A stretch of DNA of 59,029 nt from Desulfobacteraceae bacterium (GCA_024225635.1 JAAEMK010000916.1:1-59029); one strand, 5' to 3'; counted from the first letter of the stretch, positions 1-9,140 are shown. Notes: generated from the letters alone by a model not told the origin. Translations and numbers: made by a program.

Positions 1-14
1 AAACAGCCAAGTTT

Positions 15-135
<121 letters not shown>

Positions 136-143
136 TTTTTTTA

Positions 144-177
144 GGGGACAGATTTATTAAATCTGTCCCCTTTTTTT
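144..177 (+). terminator. Perfect hairpin plus T tract after 5S rRNA
   Basis: Two 13-base arms (ggggacagattta and its exact complement) are separated by one base and followed by seven T residues. It has the form of an intrinsic terminator for the rRNA operon. The same 'ggggacag' arm recurs at 214 and, as 'ggggacac', inside the hdrA gene, so it is also a member of a dispersed palindromic repeat family that seems to have been recruited as the terminator. Confidence 0.75.
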
Positions 178-213
178 ATTATGCTTGCCAGATTATGTAA
201 ACTTTTTGTTTTT

Positions 214-285
214 GGGGACAGATTTGAAATCTGTCCCCGGATAGGGTCTAAAATCTATCCCCGGATAAGGTTTAATCTGACCCCG
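214..285. repeat. REP-like palindromic repeat cluster
   Basis: Positions 214-238 form a perfect palindrome with 12-base arms (ggggacagattt / aaatctgtcccc). It is followed by two degraded relatives, ggatagggtct...ctatcc and ggataaggtttaatctgacccc. Repeats of this kind resemble the REP elements mobilised by Y1 (RAYT) transposases; that link is inference, because no transposase is seen in the window. Confidence 0.6.
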
Positions 286-314
286 TCGTTGTCCTATCCC
301 ATGCAACTTCTTTT

Positions 315-2717
315 TTAAAAAATTACTTTTGCCACATCCTTGTAGTTTTTGGCGAAGTGGACGGTGATGCCGGATTTAATGTGATCGGGAAGCTCGTCAA
401 AATCCCTTTGGTTTGCGTACGGCAGGATGAGCTCCATGATTTTGATTCGCCGTGCCGCAATGATCTTCTCCCGTATTCCACCCACCGGTAATACCTGACC
501 TGTCAGGGTCAGCTCCCCTGTCATGGCCAGGGGCCGGTCAATCTTCTTTTCAAAGGCCAGGGAGAGCAGGGCGGTGGCCATGGTGATCCCGGCGCTGGGA
601 CCGTCCTTTGGCGTGGCGCCTTCGGGAACGTGGATATGGATGAACGAAGTGTCAAAATAGTCAGTGTTTCCCTTGAACCGGGTCATGTTGGATGAAATAT
701 AACTATAAGCAATCGAAGCTGACTCCTGCATCACATCCCCCAGCTGGCCCGTGAGCTTGAATCCTTTTTGTTTTGCATCGATCCTGGCCGCTTCTATGCT
801 CAGGGTCGCACCGCCAAGGCTAGTCCAGGCAAGTCCAGTCACCACACCAACCCCGGTGATGGACCGTTCCTTCTGGAACACGGGTTTTCCCAACAGCTCC
901 TCCAGGTTTTTCAGGGAGACCTTTTGTTCAAGATCCGGTTTCTTTAACAGTTTGACAATGGACTTCCGCACGATCCTGGCAAGGTGCTTCTCAAGATTTC
1001 TGACACCGGCTTCCCTGGCATAGCCTTCCACAATCTGACGAATGGTGGCATCGGTAATTTTCAGCTGTTTTGATTTCAGTCCGGATCGCTTCAGGAGCCG
1101 GGGCCACAGGTGATGCTTGGCAATATCCACCTTTTCCTTTGTTATATAACCGGAGAGCCGTATGGCATCCATCCTGTCAAAAAGGGGACCGGGAATCGTA
1201 TCCAGCTGATTGGCCGTACAGATAAAGAGCACCTTTGACAGGTCCAGGGTCAGGTCAAGGTAGTGGTCGAGGAACTTGTCGTTCTGTTCCGGATCCAGGA
1301 CCTCGAGAAGGGCAGATGCCGGATCTCCCTGATAGGAAATGCCGATTTTGTCGATCTCGTCCAGCATGATCACCGGGTTGGACACCTTGCAATCCTTCAG
1401 GGCATGGACAAGCTTTCCAGGGAGTGCTCCGATATAGGTTCGCCTGTGACCTTTTATTTCGGCCTCGTCCCGCATGCCCCCAAGGCTGAAACGGAAAAAT
1501 TTCCTTCCCAGGGATTCTGCAATGGATTTGCCTATGGATGTCTTTCCTACGCCGGGGGGCCCGACCAAGAGAAGGATTGATCCAGCGATTTCCTTTTTAT
1601 AGGCGCCGACTGCCAGGAATTCGATAATCCTGTCCTTGACATCGTCCAGGGCGTCGTGGTCCCGTTCCAGAATTTTTTTTGCAATGTCCAGATCCAGATT
1701 GTCGGTGGAATAAACGCCCCAGGGAATGGAGGTGAGCCAGTCAAGGTAGTTCCGGGTGACCCCGTATTCGGCGGAGCCGGTTTCAAGAACCCTGATCTTT
1801 TCAAACTCGTCATCGATTTCTTCCTGAACGTGTTCGGGCACCTCCATCTTTTTGAGGCGGTTTGTAAATTTTTCTATTTCAGCGGTCTTGTCATCCTTGG
1901 AGAGTCCCAACTCCTCCTGGATGACCTTAAGCTGCTCCTTCAGGAAAAATTTCCTCTGGTTTTCGCTGACCTTGCGATTTACCTCCTGGCTGATCTCCTT
2001 TTGCATCTTGAGGATTTCCAATTCTTTTTTCAACATCACCAAGACCTTGTCCATCCGTTTTGAGAGAGACAGGGTCTCAAGAATTCCCTGGAGCTCTTTT
2101 CCCGTGGCCGAGGTGATGGTGGCGGCAAAATCCGACAGCAAAGAAGGGTCGTTCGGGGTAAACCTGGAAAGGTACTGCTTGAGCTCTTCGTTGTACAAGG
2201 GATTCAAGGGAAGCAGGGTTTTGATGGCTTTGATTACGGATATGGAATAGGCTTTAAGCCTTTCCTGATCCTCTTCTGGGCTTTTGGGATAGCTTACCGT
2301 GGCCATGAACGGCGGCCGGGTGCTGATCCATTTGGTGATTTTGAACCGCTTCAGTCCCTGGGCAAGGAACTGAAGTTTATCCTCCACCTCTTGGACTTGG
2401 TGAAGCTGGACAACACAGCCGATTTCTGGAAAGGCCCCTGCATCGAACCCGTTCTCCCCGAAGTTTTCCACATAGCAGAGGCCTATTACGGTCTGGCCGG
2501 AATCTCTGACCCGTTTTAACGTCTCCACCCAGGGATCAATGTTCACCATGATGGGCTGGGCCTGGGCCGGGAAGAAAGGGCGCTCGGGCATGGGCAAAAG
2601 ACAAAGCTTGTCCGGCAAAAGCTGCTGGGGCAGCGCCAGGGTACCTGCCTGTTCTTTCGCAGGATTTTCACCTTCATCGTTGACGAGTTCGGGAATGATG
2701 GAGTCTTTTTCAGCCAT
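315..2717 (-). CDS. lon: ATP-dependent Lon protease
   Basis: Cytoplasmic AAA+ serine protease that degrades misfolded and regulatory proteins. The 800-residue protein has the usual Lon order: an N-terminal substrate-binding domain (about 40-240), a coiled helical region, an AAA+ module with Walker A GPPGVGKT and Walker B VIMLDEIDK, then a Lon protease domain. Its catalytic Ser lies in PKDGPSAG (about residue 708) and its Lys in GGIREKI (about 751), so the Ser-Lys dyad is intact. I place the start at the ATG at 2717, preceded by ggaggt; a GTG four codons upstream overlaps that ribosome site and is less likely. It is monocistronic, with a promoter at 2792-2820 and convergent to the rRNA operon. 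Confidence 0.96.
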   Translation of the reverse strand: MAEKDSIIPELVNDEGENPAKEQAGTLALPQQLLPDKLCLLPMPERPFFPAQAQPIMVNIDPWVETLKRVRDSGQTVIGLCYVENFGENGFDAGAFPEIGCVVQLHQVQEVEDKLQFLAQGLKRFKITKWISTRPPFMATVSYPKSPEEDQERLKAYSISVIKAIKTLLPLNPLYNEELKQYLSRFTPNDPSLLSDFAATITSATGKELQGILETLSLSKRMDKVLVMLKKELEILKMQKEISQEVNRKVSENQRKFFLKEQLKVIQEELGLSKDDKTAEIEKFTNRLKKMEVPEHVQEEIDDEFEKIRVLETGSAEYGVTRNYLDWLTSIPWGVYSTDNLDLDIAKKILERDHDALDDVKDRIIEFLAVGAYKKEIAGSILLLVGPPGVGKTSIGKSIAESLGRKFFRFSLGGMRDEAEIKGHRRTYIGALPGKLVHALKDCKVSNPVIMLDEIDKIGISYQGDPASALLEVLDPEQNDKFLDHYLDLTLDLSKVLFICTANQLDTIPGPLFDRMDAIRLSGYITKEKVDIAKHHLWPRLLKRSGLKSKQLKITDATIRQIVEGYAREAGVRNLEKHLARIVRKSIVKLLKKPDLEQKVSLKNLEELLGKPVFQKERSITGVGVVTGLAWTSLGGATLSIEAARIDAKQKGFKLTGQLGDVMQESASIAYSYISSNMTRFKGNTDYFDTSFIHIHVPEGATPKDGPSAGITMATALLSLAFEKKIDRPLAMTGELTLTGQVLPVGGIREKIIAARRIKIMELILPYANQRDFDELPDHIKSGITVHFAKNYKDVAKVIF

Positions 2718-2791
2718 GTTTACCTCCACTTGAATTCATTGTTTTTAGAACCGTTTTTTTGGCAAGAATTCCAAAAGCTGAATACAAGTGT

Positions 2792-2820
2792 ACATTAGCC
2801 AAGCAAAGATTCCATGTCAA
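2792..2820 (-). promoter_or_regulatory. Sigma-70-type promoter of lon
   Basis: Reading the minus strand, TTGACA is followed after 17 bases by TAATGT, about 75 bases before the lon start codon. The -35 matches consensus perfectly. It directly adjoins the end of the PilZ gene, so lon is probably transcribed separately from it. Confidence 0.65.
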
Positions 2821-2825
2821 GGCAC

Positions 2826-3119
2826 TTATTCCGGAACCGGCTCCAGGTATTGGATACCGATTCCGTATTCAGGCGTTTGATCCCCGAGCATTTCCATGCA
2901 CCTGATCACCTTTGCGTCAAAGATCGAACAGAGATGATTGATCCTGATGGATAGGGGAGTGCCTGGATTCATGGCGTATTTGGATTTGAAAAACATCCCT
3001 CCCATGCTGCAGTCAAACATCTTTGCATTGGCAAAGCTGCCGGTACCCGGAACGCCGTAGATGATTTCCGCCCGGTCTTCAAAACGCTCAAACGCTCTTT
3101 TTTCTGTTGTTTTCTCCAT
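2826..3119 (-). CDS. PilZ domain protein (probable c-di-GMP receptor)
   Basis: Single-domain protein of 97 residues. Both c-di-GMP contact motifs of PilZ are present: RAFER near residue 8 (RxxxR) and DCSMGG near residue 58 ([DN]xSxxG). The rest fits the PilZ beta barrel, ending YGIGIQYLEPV. Such stand-alone PilZ proteins relay c-di-GMP levels to motility or envelope machinery; the partner cannot be told here. The ATG follows ggaggt. It lies between lon and a small hypothetical gene, all on the minus strand. Confidence 0.85.
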   Translation of the reverse strand: MEKTTEKRAFERFEDRAEIIYGVPGTGSFANAKMFDCSMGGMFFKSKYAMNPGTPLSIRINHLCSIFDAKVIRCMEMLGDQTPEYGIGIQYLEPVPE

Positions 3120-3274
3120 GGTAAACCTCCGGTAATAAAAAAGTTAGGATTACTGCCCTTGAAATCTGATCAGGCCATGGAACAACAGCGGGGAAAGTCT
3201 CTTGCAGGACTCGAACTACAGAATTGAATGGAGCACCCGGAAGCTGTTCTTCCAGGTGCTTATGAAAAAGATCC

Positions 3275-3589
3275 CTATTTGGAAACGATGTCTGCCTCAA
3301 GTTTCTTTGAAATCTCAAGGGCTGTGTTCAGGGCATCATTTATGTTAAAAAGTTGAATTTTAAGGGTTTTTAATGATGCAGGTGTTGTTTTAATGGCGTC
3401 AGAGCCCCGGAGAACCTTGGAAAGTTCCTGGGCTTTTTCCGTGAAACTAACCAGTTTGCTGGTAAAGGTGTCGATTTCATTGGCCCATTTTATTCTCTCT
3501 CCGCCTGAAAAATCGATCTTGGCGTGGCCGGTTCCTTTGATAAGATCGTCAATTTGATAGTCTTCGGGGTTTGCGATGATTTCGTACAT
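3275..3589 (-). CDS. Small hypothetical cytoplasmic protein
   Basis: 104 residues, no signal peptide or membrane segment. The second half (about 45-104) is predicted helical with heptad-like spacing (KLVSFTEKAQELSKVL, INDALNTALEISKKL), suggesting a helical hairpin. I do not recognise the family. The gene is well formed: the ATG is preceded by gggagga, and a near-perfect sigma-70 promoter lies 80 bases upstream (3668-3696). A 155-base gap separates it from the PilZ gene downstream. Confidence 0.7.
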   Translation of the reverse strand: MYEIIANPEDYQIDDLIKGTGHAKIDFSGGERIKWANEIDTFTSKLVSFTEKAQELSKVLRGSDAIKTTPASLKTLKIQLFNINDALNTALEISKKLEADIVSK

Positions 3590-3667
3590 GGTGGCTTCCT
3601 CCCTGAATTGTATTATGGGGCGATGGATGTCACTAATGTTTCACCTGCATGATTAACTTATGTGTAA

Positions 3668-3696
3668 ATTATATTTTCATGTCTTCCTTAAGTCAA
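3668..3696 (-). promoter_or_regulatory. Strong sigma-70 promoter for the 3275-3589 gene
   Basis: On the minus strand TTGACT, 17 bases, TATAAT: one mismatch to the full consensus. It lies about 80 bases before the start codon at 3589. Confidence 0.75.
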
Positions 3697-3773
3697 GGGC
3701 GAATCTCTGATCGTAGAATTCTCATTTTGGAATGGAGATATCAATTCAACAACCATGGTTCCAGGGATAAGCC

Positions 3774-3802
3774 TTGACATGACGGCGGATTGCATCTAAT
3801 TA
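3774..3802 (+). promoter_or_regulatory. Sigma-70 promoter of the thiamine transport operon
   Basis: TTGACA, 17 bases, TAATTA. The predicted transcription start (about 3809) is just ahead of the TPP riboswitch, as expected for a riboswitch leader. Confidence 0.7.
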
Positions 3803-3819
3803 ATAGGCAGATAGATTGA

Positions 3820-3903
3820 GCGGGAGCCGACTGTTTGCTGAGAGGGGAGCCATTCCCGACCGCGTAACCTGATCCGGGCAATGCCGGCGTAGGAAAGATA
3901 GTC
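3820..3903 (+). promoter_or_regulatory. TPP riboswitch (THI element)
   Basis: The conserved blocks of the thiamine pyrophosphate aptamer are present in order: ctgagag near 3838, acctgat near 3867, and the P4/P5 block ccgggcaatgccgg followed by cgtaggaa (3873-3894). It is the only aptamer in this leader and lies directly upstream of the thiB-like gene. In the family, TPP binding shuts off thiamine synthesis or uptake genes. Confidence 0.93.
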
Positions 3904-3907
3904 AGGC

Positions 3908-3957
3908 AACCATCTCCGATCCTGGGACCTTACCAGGAAGCGGGATGGTTTTTTTTA
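3908..3957 (+). terminator. Riboswitch terminator (expression platform)
   Basis: A long hairpin pairs aaccatc (3908-3914) with gatggtt (3944-3950), with a second inner stem tcctgg/ccagga, followed by a run of eight T residues. Placed right after the TPP aptamer and before the ribosome site of thiB, it fits transcription attenuation when TPP is bound. Confidence 0.8.
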
Positions 3958-3981
3958 TGTTTAAAAACAGGAGTGTATATT

Positions 3982-5052
3982 ATGAACCACCATGTTTCAA
4001 AGGTCATATTCCTGGTCATCACCTCGGTCGTGGTCATCACCCTGACCGGATGTTCCAGGGACGACCAGCCAAAGGAGAGCGGTGCGGTCCGGGAGATAAC
4101 CCTCATGACCCATAACAGTTTTTCCGCAAGCGCAAGTGTAATCGAGGCGTTTGAAAAAAAGAACAATGCAAAAATCGTCTTTCTCAAGTCCGGGGATGCG
4201 GGAGAGGCCCTGAACAAGGCGATCCTTTCAAAAAACAATCCCCTGGCCGATATTTTCTACGGGGTTGACAACACCTTTTTATCAAGGGCCCTTGCCGAGG
4301 ATATCTTCATTTCCTACGCCTCCCCAATGCTTGGCCATGTGAACGAATCCCTCAGGCTTGACCCGGAGAACAGGCTTGTTCCCGTGGATTACGGGGATGT
4401 TTGCATCAATTACGACAGGAAGTGGTTCAGGGAGAAAAATATCGCCCCCCCCGCAAGCCTGGAGGATCTGCTTGCGCCCGGGTTCAAGGGGCTGACAGTG
4501 GTACAAAACCCGGCCACCTCATCTCCGGGACTTGCATTTCTTCTGACCACCGTTGCCAGGTTCGGGGAAAAGGGATATCTTGATTTCTGGAAACAGCTTA
4601 AAAATAACGATGTTTTGATAACCAGCGGATGGAAAGAAGCCTACTGGGGTGAATTCTCAGCTGCCTCCGAGGGAACTAGGCCCGTGGTCGTAAGTTACGC
4701 CTCAAGCCCCGCGGCAGAAGTTTATTTTTCCAAGACTCCCATGGAAGCGGCTCCCACAGGGGTTATGACCGGTAACGGCTCGGCCTTTCGCCACATTGAA
4801 TTTGCCGGTATCCTCAAGGGTACCAAAAAACCGGACCTTGCAAAGAAGCTCATGGACTTCCTTCTCTCAAAGGAGTTCCAGGAGGATATCCCCTTGCAGA
4901 TGTTCGTCTTTCCCGCCAACAAAGACGCAGCCCTTCCGGAGGTGTTCACAAAGCACGCCACCATCACCGATGCGCCGGCAGTCATTGAATATAAAACCAT
5001 TTCCGAAAAGAGGGATCTCTGGATAGAACAGTGGACAGAATCGATGTTGTAA
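3982..5052 (+). CDS. thiB: Thiamine ABC transporter substrate-binding lipoprotein
   Basis: Periplasmic receptor for thiamine or its phosphates. The N-terminus is a lipoprotein signal (hydrophobic stretch ending LTGC, Cys near residue 25), and the body matches the ThiB/iron-type family 1 solute-binding fold (SFSASASVIEAFEKKN near the start, ADIFYGVDNTFLSRAL, later SAFRHIEFAGILKGT). The riboswitch upstream and ThiP/ThiQ-like genes downstream support thiamine as substrate. I start at the ATG at 3982, behind caggag; an upstream in-frame GTG at 3973 lies too close to that site. In Enterobacteria ThiB is soluble; anchoring by lipid is common in deltaproteobacteria. Confidence 0.88.
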   Translation: MNHHVSKVIFLVITSVVVITLTGCSRDDQPKESGAVREITLMTHNSFSASASVIEAFEKKNNAKIVFLKSGDAGEALNKAILSKNNPLADIFYGVDNTFLSRALAEDIFISYASPMLGHVNESLRLDPENRLVPVDYGDVCINYDRKWFREKNIAPPASLEDLLAPGFKGLTVVQNPATSSPGLAFLLTTVARFGEKGYLDFWKQLKNNDVLITSGWKEAYWGEFSAASEGTRPVVVSYASSPAAEVYFSKTPMEAAPTGVMTGNGSAFRHIEFAGILKGTKKPDLAKKLMDFLLSKEFQEDIPLQMFVFPANKDAALPEVFTKHATITDAPAVIEYKTISEKRDLWIEQWTESML

Positions 5053-6686
5053 CAGGAAGAATGAGATCTATTCCCAGGCTTGCAGTGGCCCTGGTGCCCC
5101 TTGGTTTTCTGGGAATCTTCTATTTCTATCCCTTGGCCGGAATTTTTCACCGGAGTTTTTTTTCCGGTGAAGTTTTCTCATTGGCGACGCTCCTGGACCT
5201 GGCCGGTTCCAGGCGCATGGCGGGCATTGTGTGGTTCACCCTGTGGCAGGCCGGGATTTCAACCCTGTTGACCCTGGCCTGTGCGCTCCCCTGTGCCTAT
5301 GTGATGGCAAACTTTGATTTCAAGGGAAAAAAGCTCATCATGACCCTTGCGACCATTCCCTTTGTCCTGCCCACAATCGTGGTTGCCGCGGCATTCCAGG
5401 CCCTGGCCGGGAAGAACGGACTTGTCGGGGGAATTAACCTTGAGCACTCCATTTTTATGATCTTCCTGGCCCATGTGTTTTACAACTTCAGCGTCGTGCT
5501 CAGGATCACCACCGGATTCTGGTCCTTTCTCCAGCAGCAGATGAGTGAGGCGGCGGCCATGCTGGGAGCGAACCCCAGGCAGGTTTTTTTCAAGGTCACC
5601 CTGCCGCTGCTCCGGCCGGCCATCCTTGCCTCGGCCATTCTCGTCTTTATCTTCTGCTTTTCCAGCTTTGGGGTGATCCTTGTTCTGGGCGGCCCCGGGT
5701 TCTCCACGGTTGAAGTGGAGATCTACCGCCAGGCGGCCCACCTGTTCAACCTGCCCGCGGCAGCCGTGCTTTCGCTGTTCCAGATCGGGTTCACCTTTGG
5801 GATGATGTGGGTTTACACCTCCCTCCAGAAGCGGATCGCAACCTTTGTTCCCCAGGCGGAGTCCCAAGGCCTTAAGCCGGTGAAAACGTTGAAGCAGAAG
5901 CTCATGGTTACAGCCTGCGTGGGCTTTATCCTGCTCTTCTGTCTTTTACCCATGGCCGCCCTGGTGGTAAAATCCCTGATGTTTGAAGGCAGCCTTTCCC
6001 TTGCTTTTTATAAAGAGCTGTTCCTGAACACCTCGGGTTCACTTTTCTATGTTTCGCCCGTGGATGCCGTGTCCAACTCCCTTGTGTTTGCCGTGGCCAC
6101 CCTGGCCCTGGCCGTTGTCATCGGCGTATGCGCGGCATCGACCATTCAACGGACCAAAAAACGGATCGGCGCCTTCCTTGACCCGATCTTCATGCTTCCG
6201 TTGTCAACCTCGGCCGTGACCCTGGGGTTCGGCATCATCATCACCCTGGACAAGCCGCCCCTGAATCTGAGGACCTCGGTGATGCTCGTACCCATTGCCC
6301 ACACCCTGGTGGCCTTTCCCTTTGTGGTTCGATCCGTGCTTCCGGCCATTTCGTCGATACCGGGAAGTCTGAGGGAGGCGGCCTCCCTGCTCGGGGCAAC
6401 CCCGGCAAGGGTGTGGTACCATGTGGACCTTCCCATCATGGCAAGGGCGGTCACCGCCGGCGCCGTGTTTGCCTTTACCATGAGCCTGGGGGAATTTGGC
6501 GCCACCCTGTTTATCGCGCGGCCTGAATATGCCACCATGCCCGTGGCCATCTACCGGTTCCTGGGCCAGCCCGGCACCATGAACTACGGCCAGGCCATGG
6601 CTGTTTCCTCCATGCTCATGCTGGTGACGGCCGTGGGATTTTTATTTATTGAACGGTTCCGTTCCTTTGGAGACCGGGGATTTTGA
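5031..6686 (+). CDS. thiP: Thiamine ABC transporter permease
   Basis: Inner-membrane permease of about 550 residues with two homologous halves, each ending with the EAA loop that docks the ATPase: MSEAAAMLGANPRQVFFKVTL (about 180-200) and LREAASLLGATPARVWYHVDL (about 440-460). About 12 membrane segments, as in ThiP. It overlaps the end of thiB. Two starts are possible: GTG at 5031, or ATG at 5061 with aggaag very close upstream; the extra ten residues look unlike a membrane protein start, so the ATG is quite possible. Confidence 0.88.
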   Translation: MDRIDVVTGRMRSIPRLAVALVPLGFLGIFYFYPLAGIFHRSFFSGEVFSLATLLDLAGSRRMAGIVWFTLWQAGISTLLTLACALPCAYVMANFDFKGKKLIMTLATIPFVLPTIVVAAAFQALAGKNGLVGGINLEHSIFMIFLAHVFYNFSVVLRITTGFWSFLQQQMSEAAAMLGANPRQVFFKVTLPLLRPAILASAILVFIFCFSSFGVILVLGGPGFSTVEVEIYRQAAHLFNLPAAAVLSLFQIGFTFGMMWVYTSLQKRIATFVPQAESQGLKPVKTLKQKLMVTACVGFILLFCLLPMAALVVKSLMFEGSLSLAFYKELFLNTSGSLFYVSPVDAVSNSLVFAVATLALAVVIGVCAASTIQRTKKRIGAFLDPIFMLPLSTSAVTLGFGIIITLDKPPLNLRTSVMLVPIAHTLVAFPFVVRSVLPAISSIPGSLREAASLLGATPARVWYHVDLPIMARAVTAGAVFAFTMSLGEFGATLFIARPEYATMPVAIYRFLGQPGTMNYGQAMAVSSMLMLVTAVGFLFIERFRSFGDRGF

Positions 6687-7753
6687 TGAACGAATTTGTT
6701 TTAAACAATATTTACAAGAGCATGGGACCCTACGGCGTCCTGGAACATATCAACCTCTCCATGGAAAAAGGCGAGCGTGTCTGCCTCCTCGGCCCTTCGG
6801 GATGCGGTAAGACCACCCTGCTTCGCATCGCAGCAGGCCTTGAACAGCCCGATTCCGGGGATGTGATCTTCCGGGGAAGAAGCCTGCTTCACATTCCTCC
6901 CCACAAGCGCAACTTCGGCATGATGTTCCAGGATTTCGCCCTGTTTCCCCATCGAAACGTGTTTGACAACATCGCCTTCGGCCTTGAGATGAAGAAGCGT
7001 TCCAGGCGCGAGATCACCGACCGGGTCCATGGGATGCTGGAGCTGGTCAACCTTGAAGGATATGGCCAACGGCGGGTGGAGGAGCTTTCGGGCGGCCAGC
7101 GCCAGCGGGTGGCCCTTGCCCGGACCCTGGCTCCCGCACCCGGCCTTGTGATGCTGGATGAGCCCCTGGGTTCCCTGGACCGCAGGCTGAGGGAACGGCT
7201 CCTGGCCGATTTATGCACAATCCTGACACAGACCGGGGCCACCACCATTTTCGTGACCCATGATCAAAACGAAGCCTTTGCCGCTGCAGACCGCATCTGT
7301 ATGATGAACCAGGGGAAGGTCCGGCAGATCGACACACCCGAAAACCTTTATGCCAATCCGTCAACCCCATGGGTCGCCGATTTCCTTGGGTTTCAGAATA
7401 TTATAAAAGCAAGAAGAGCAGGGGAGGGCAGGATTGAAGCCGAAGGCGCCGTTTTTTTTCCGGAACAGGCCATGGATGACCAAAAGGACGACAGTATGGA
7501 ACAGGTGTTTCTGCTTCTTTTGCCGGACGCCGCCACCCCTGTCTCCGCCGGGGAGTATGAGGGGAGCCGGGGCAACCGGATCAGGGGTGTACTTACGGAC
7601 CGCTTTTTCCAGGGAAGCTTTCAGAAGATTTCCATGGAAGCAGGAACCCATGGGCGGTTTGTCTTTGAAATTCCCTCAACCGTAACTCTTCCCAAACCGG
7701 GGGAGCCGCTTTTCCTGAAGATCGATCCCAGGGGATTAAGGCTGCTGGGTTAG
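6686..7753 (+). CDS. thiQ: Thiamine ABC transporter ATPase
   Basis: ABC ATPase with all motifs intact: Walker A GPSGCGKTT (near residue 38), Q-loop FQDFALFPH, signature LSGGQRQR, Walker B LVMLDEPLGSLD, H-loop VTHDQ. The 355 residues include a C-terminal TOBE-like extension (about 240-355), longer than E. coli ThiQ (about 230), so it is more like Fe3+/polyamine-type ATPases. The start ATG overlaps the thiP stop (TGATG), pointing to coupled translation. Powers uptake through ThiP. The gene overlaps tail-to-tail with the TolC-like gene by 18 bases. Confidence 0.88.
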   Translation: MNEFVLNNIYKSMGPYGVLEHINLSMEKGERVCLLGPSGCGKTTLLRIAAGLEQPDSGDVIFRGRSLLHIPPHKRNFGMMFQDFALFPHRNVFDNIAFGLEMKKRSRREITDRVHGMLELVNLEGYGQRRVEELSGGQRQRVALARTLAPAPGLVMLDEPLGSLDRRLRERLLADLCTILTQTGATTIFVTHDQNEAFAAADRICMMNQGKVRQIDTPENLYANPSTPWVADFLGFQNIIKARRAGEGRIEAEGAVFFPEQAMDDQKDDSMEQVFLLLLPDAATPVSAGEYEGSRGNRIRGVLTDRFFQGSFQKISMEAGTHGRFVFEIPSTVTLPKPGEPLFLKIDPRGLRLLG

Positions 7754-9058
7754 GACAGATACGATATCTCCCCTTGCGAGCATGATGGCCAGGATGGCGA
7801 CGCTATGGCTGTAGTCCGCATCCGACAACTGGCGTTCGGCCGTGACAAGCAGGGTGTTTGCGTCCATCATGTCCACGCTGTCGGCCATGCCGTAGTTGAA
7901 CTGCATGGTGACGGCATTGAAATTCTCCCGGGCGGATTTGAGCTCATCCTTTAATGTGGATTGAACGCTGATGGTTGTTTCATAGTTCAGCCAGGCCTGC
8001 CTGGCTTCGAGCAGGATTCTTTTCTTTTCAGATTCCAGGGTGTGGAGCGCTTTTCTTTCATCTGCCCGGGCCTGCTTGATGTCGGCATTCCGGAGACCGC
8101 CGTCAAACAGGGTAAAGGCAAGGGTGGCGCCGATGGAGGTGTCCTCCGTGGTGGCGGTGCCGGAAACGGGTTCATCAAATTCAGACCGGGTGTGTGAATA
8201 CCCCCCTTCCAGGTCCAGGGTGGGCCAGTAGGCGCTCTGCTTGTACTTCACCGTTTTTCGGGCAATTTCCAGGGCTTTCTGGGCCGCCAGAATTTCGGCT
8301 CTCTTTTCCAGGGCATCCTGTTTGAGTGCTTCAAAGGAATAAACAAAGGGGATAAACCGGGTGGCTCCCCCATCCAGGAGCATGAAGCCGTCCTGTATCG
8401 TAACGAGATTCTGCAATGACGCCCTTACAATGCTCAGGTCGTTTTTCGATCTCACAAGCTCGGTTCTGGCCTTTGAGAGCTGGGCCTCTGCCCGGTAGAG
8501 GGCCGTCCTTGTCACATCCCCAACCTTGAGCCGTTCATTTACCGCGTTCCTGTGTTTTTCAAGCCTATCAACATCGGCCTGGGCGATCTCCAGGGCGCGC
8601 CAGCGGCTCAAAATTTGAAAGTAGGTGGAGGCCACCTGGAACACATAGTCGTTCTTAACGGCCGTAAGGACCCATTGGCTCCGGTCTATGCCGTCCCGGG
8701 TGATCCCGAGGGCAATCAGCTCCTTGCCGTTGAGGGTAAAGGACTGGTTCAACCGGATGCCCCGGGAGGTCTGGTCGGGATTCTTTGTGTCCGGCTCCCT
8801 GAAGGCAAGATACGACCCAAAGGCGGTGGCCCTTGGCATCAGCACGGAGAGCGCCCGTCTCTTCTCTTCCATGGCAATGACAAGGTCGTTTTCAGCAAGC
8901 TTGATCTGTTCAGCCGTTTCAAGGGCCTTCAGGCAAAGATCAACCATGGAATAGGCCGTCTTGCCGGTTGCCGGGAGCTGATTCGAATATGAGGTGCCGT
9001 AAAGGAGAAGCAGAATGGCGACAGGGAGCAACAACAGGGGGCGAAGGTTGTTTATCAT
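7736..9058 (-). CDS. TolC family outer membrane efflux/secretion protein
   Basis: Mature trimeric outer-membrane channel subunit predicted. After a signal peptide (MINNLRPLLLL..., cleavage near SYS) the protein shows the TolC-type duplicated helical architecture with long coiled regions (KHRNAVNERLKVGDVTRTAL, RAEAQLSKARTEL) and the equivalent second-half segment NYGMADSVDMMDANTLLVTAERQL. Length (440) is normal for the family. Start chosen at the ATG with aaggat seven bases upstream. No membrane fusion protein or inner-membrane pump is adjacent, so substrate is unknown. A promoter with TTGACA lies at 9141-9169. Confidence 0.85.
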   Translation of the reverse strand: MINNLRPLLLLPVAILLLLYGTSYSNQLPATGKTAYSMVDLCLKALETAEQIKLAENDLVIAMEEKRRALSVLMPRATAFGSYLAFREPDTKNPDQTSRGIRLNQSFTLNGKELIALGITRDGIDRSQWVLTAVKNDYVFQVASTYFQILSRWRALEIAQADVDRLEKHRNAVNERLKVGDVTRTALYRAEAQLSKARTELVRSKNDLSIVRASLQNLVTIQDGFMLLDGGATRFIPFVYSFEALKQDALEKRAEILAAQKALEIARKTVKYKQSAYWPTLDLEGGYSHTRSEFDEPVSGTATTEDTSIGATLAFTLFDGGLRNADIKQARADERKALHTLESEKKRILLEARQAWLNYETTISVQSTLKDELKSARENFNAVTMQFNYGMADSVDMMDANTLLVTAERQLSDADYSHSVAILAIMLARGDIVSVLTQQP

Positions 9059-9084
9059 GGAAAAATCCTTTTTAAAGAATACCC

Positions 9085-9113
9085 TTGACAAATATTCCTA
9101 TTCGGTTTGATAT
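9085..9113 (+). promoter_or_regulatory. Putative sigma-70 promoter for the 9254 gene
   Basis: TTGACA, 17 bases, TGATAT on the plus strand, 141 bases ahead of the start codon at 9254. It would give a leader of about 130 nt. It lies inside the leader of the divergent TolC-like gene. Confidence 0.45.
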
Positions 9114-9140
9114 AGAAACGTTATCGTTGTAAACACTGTT

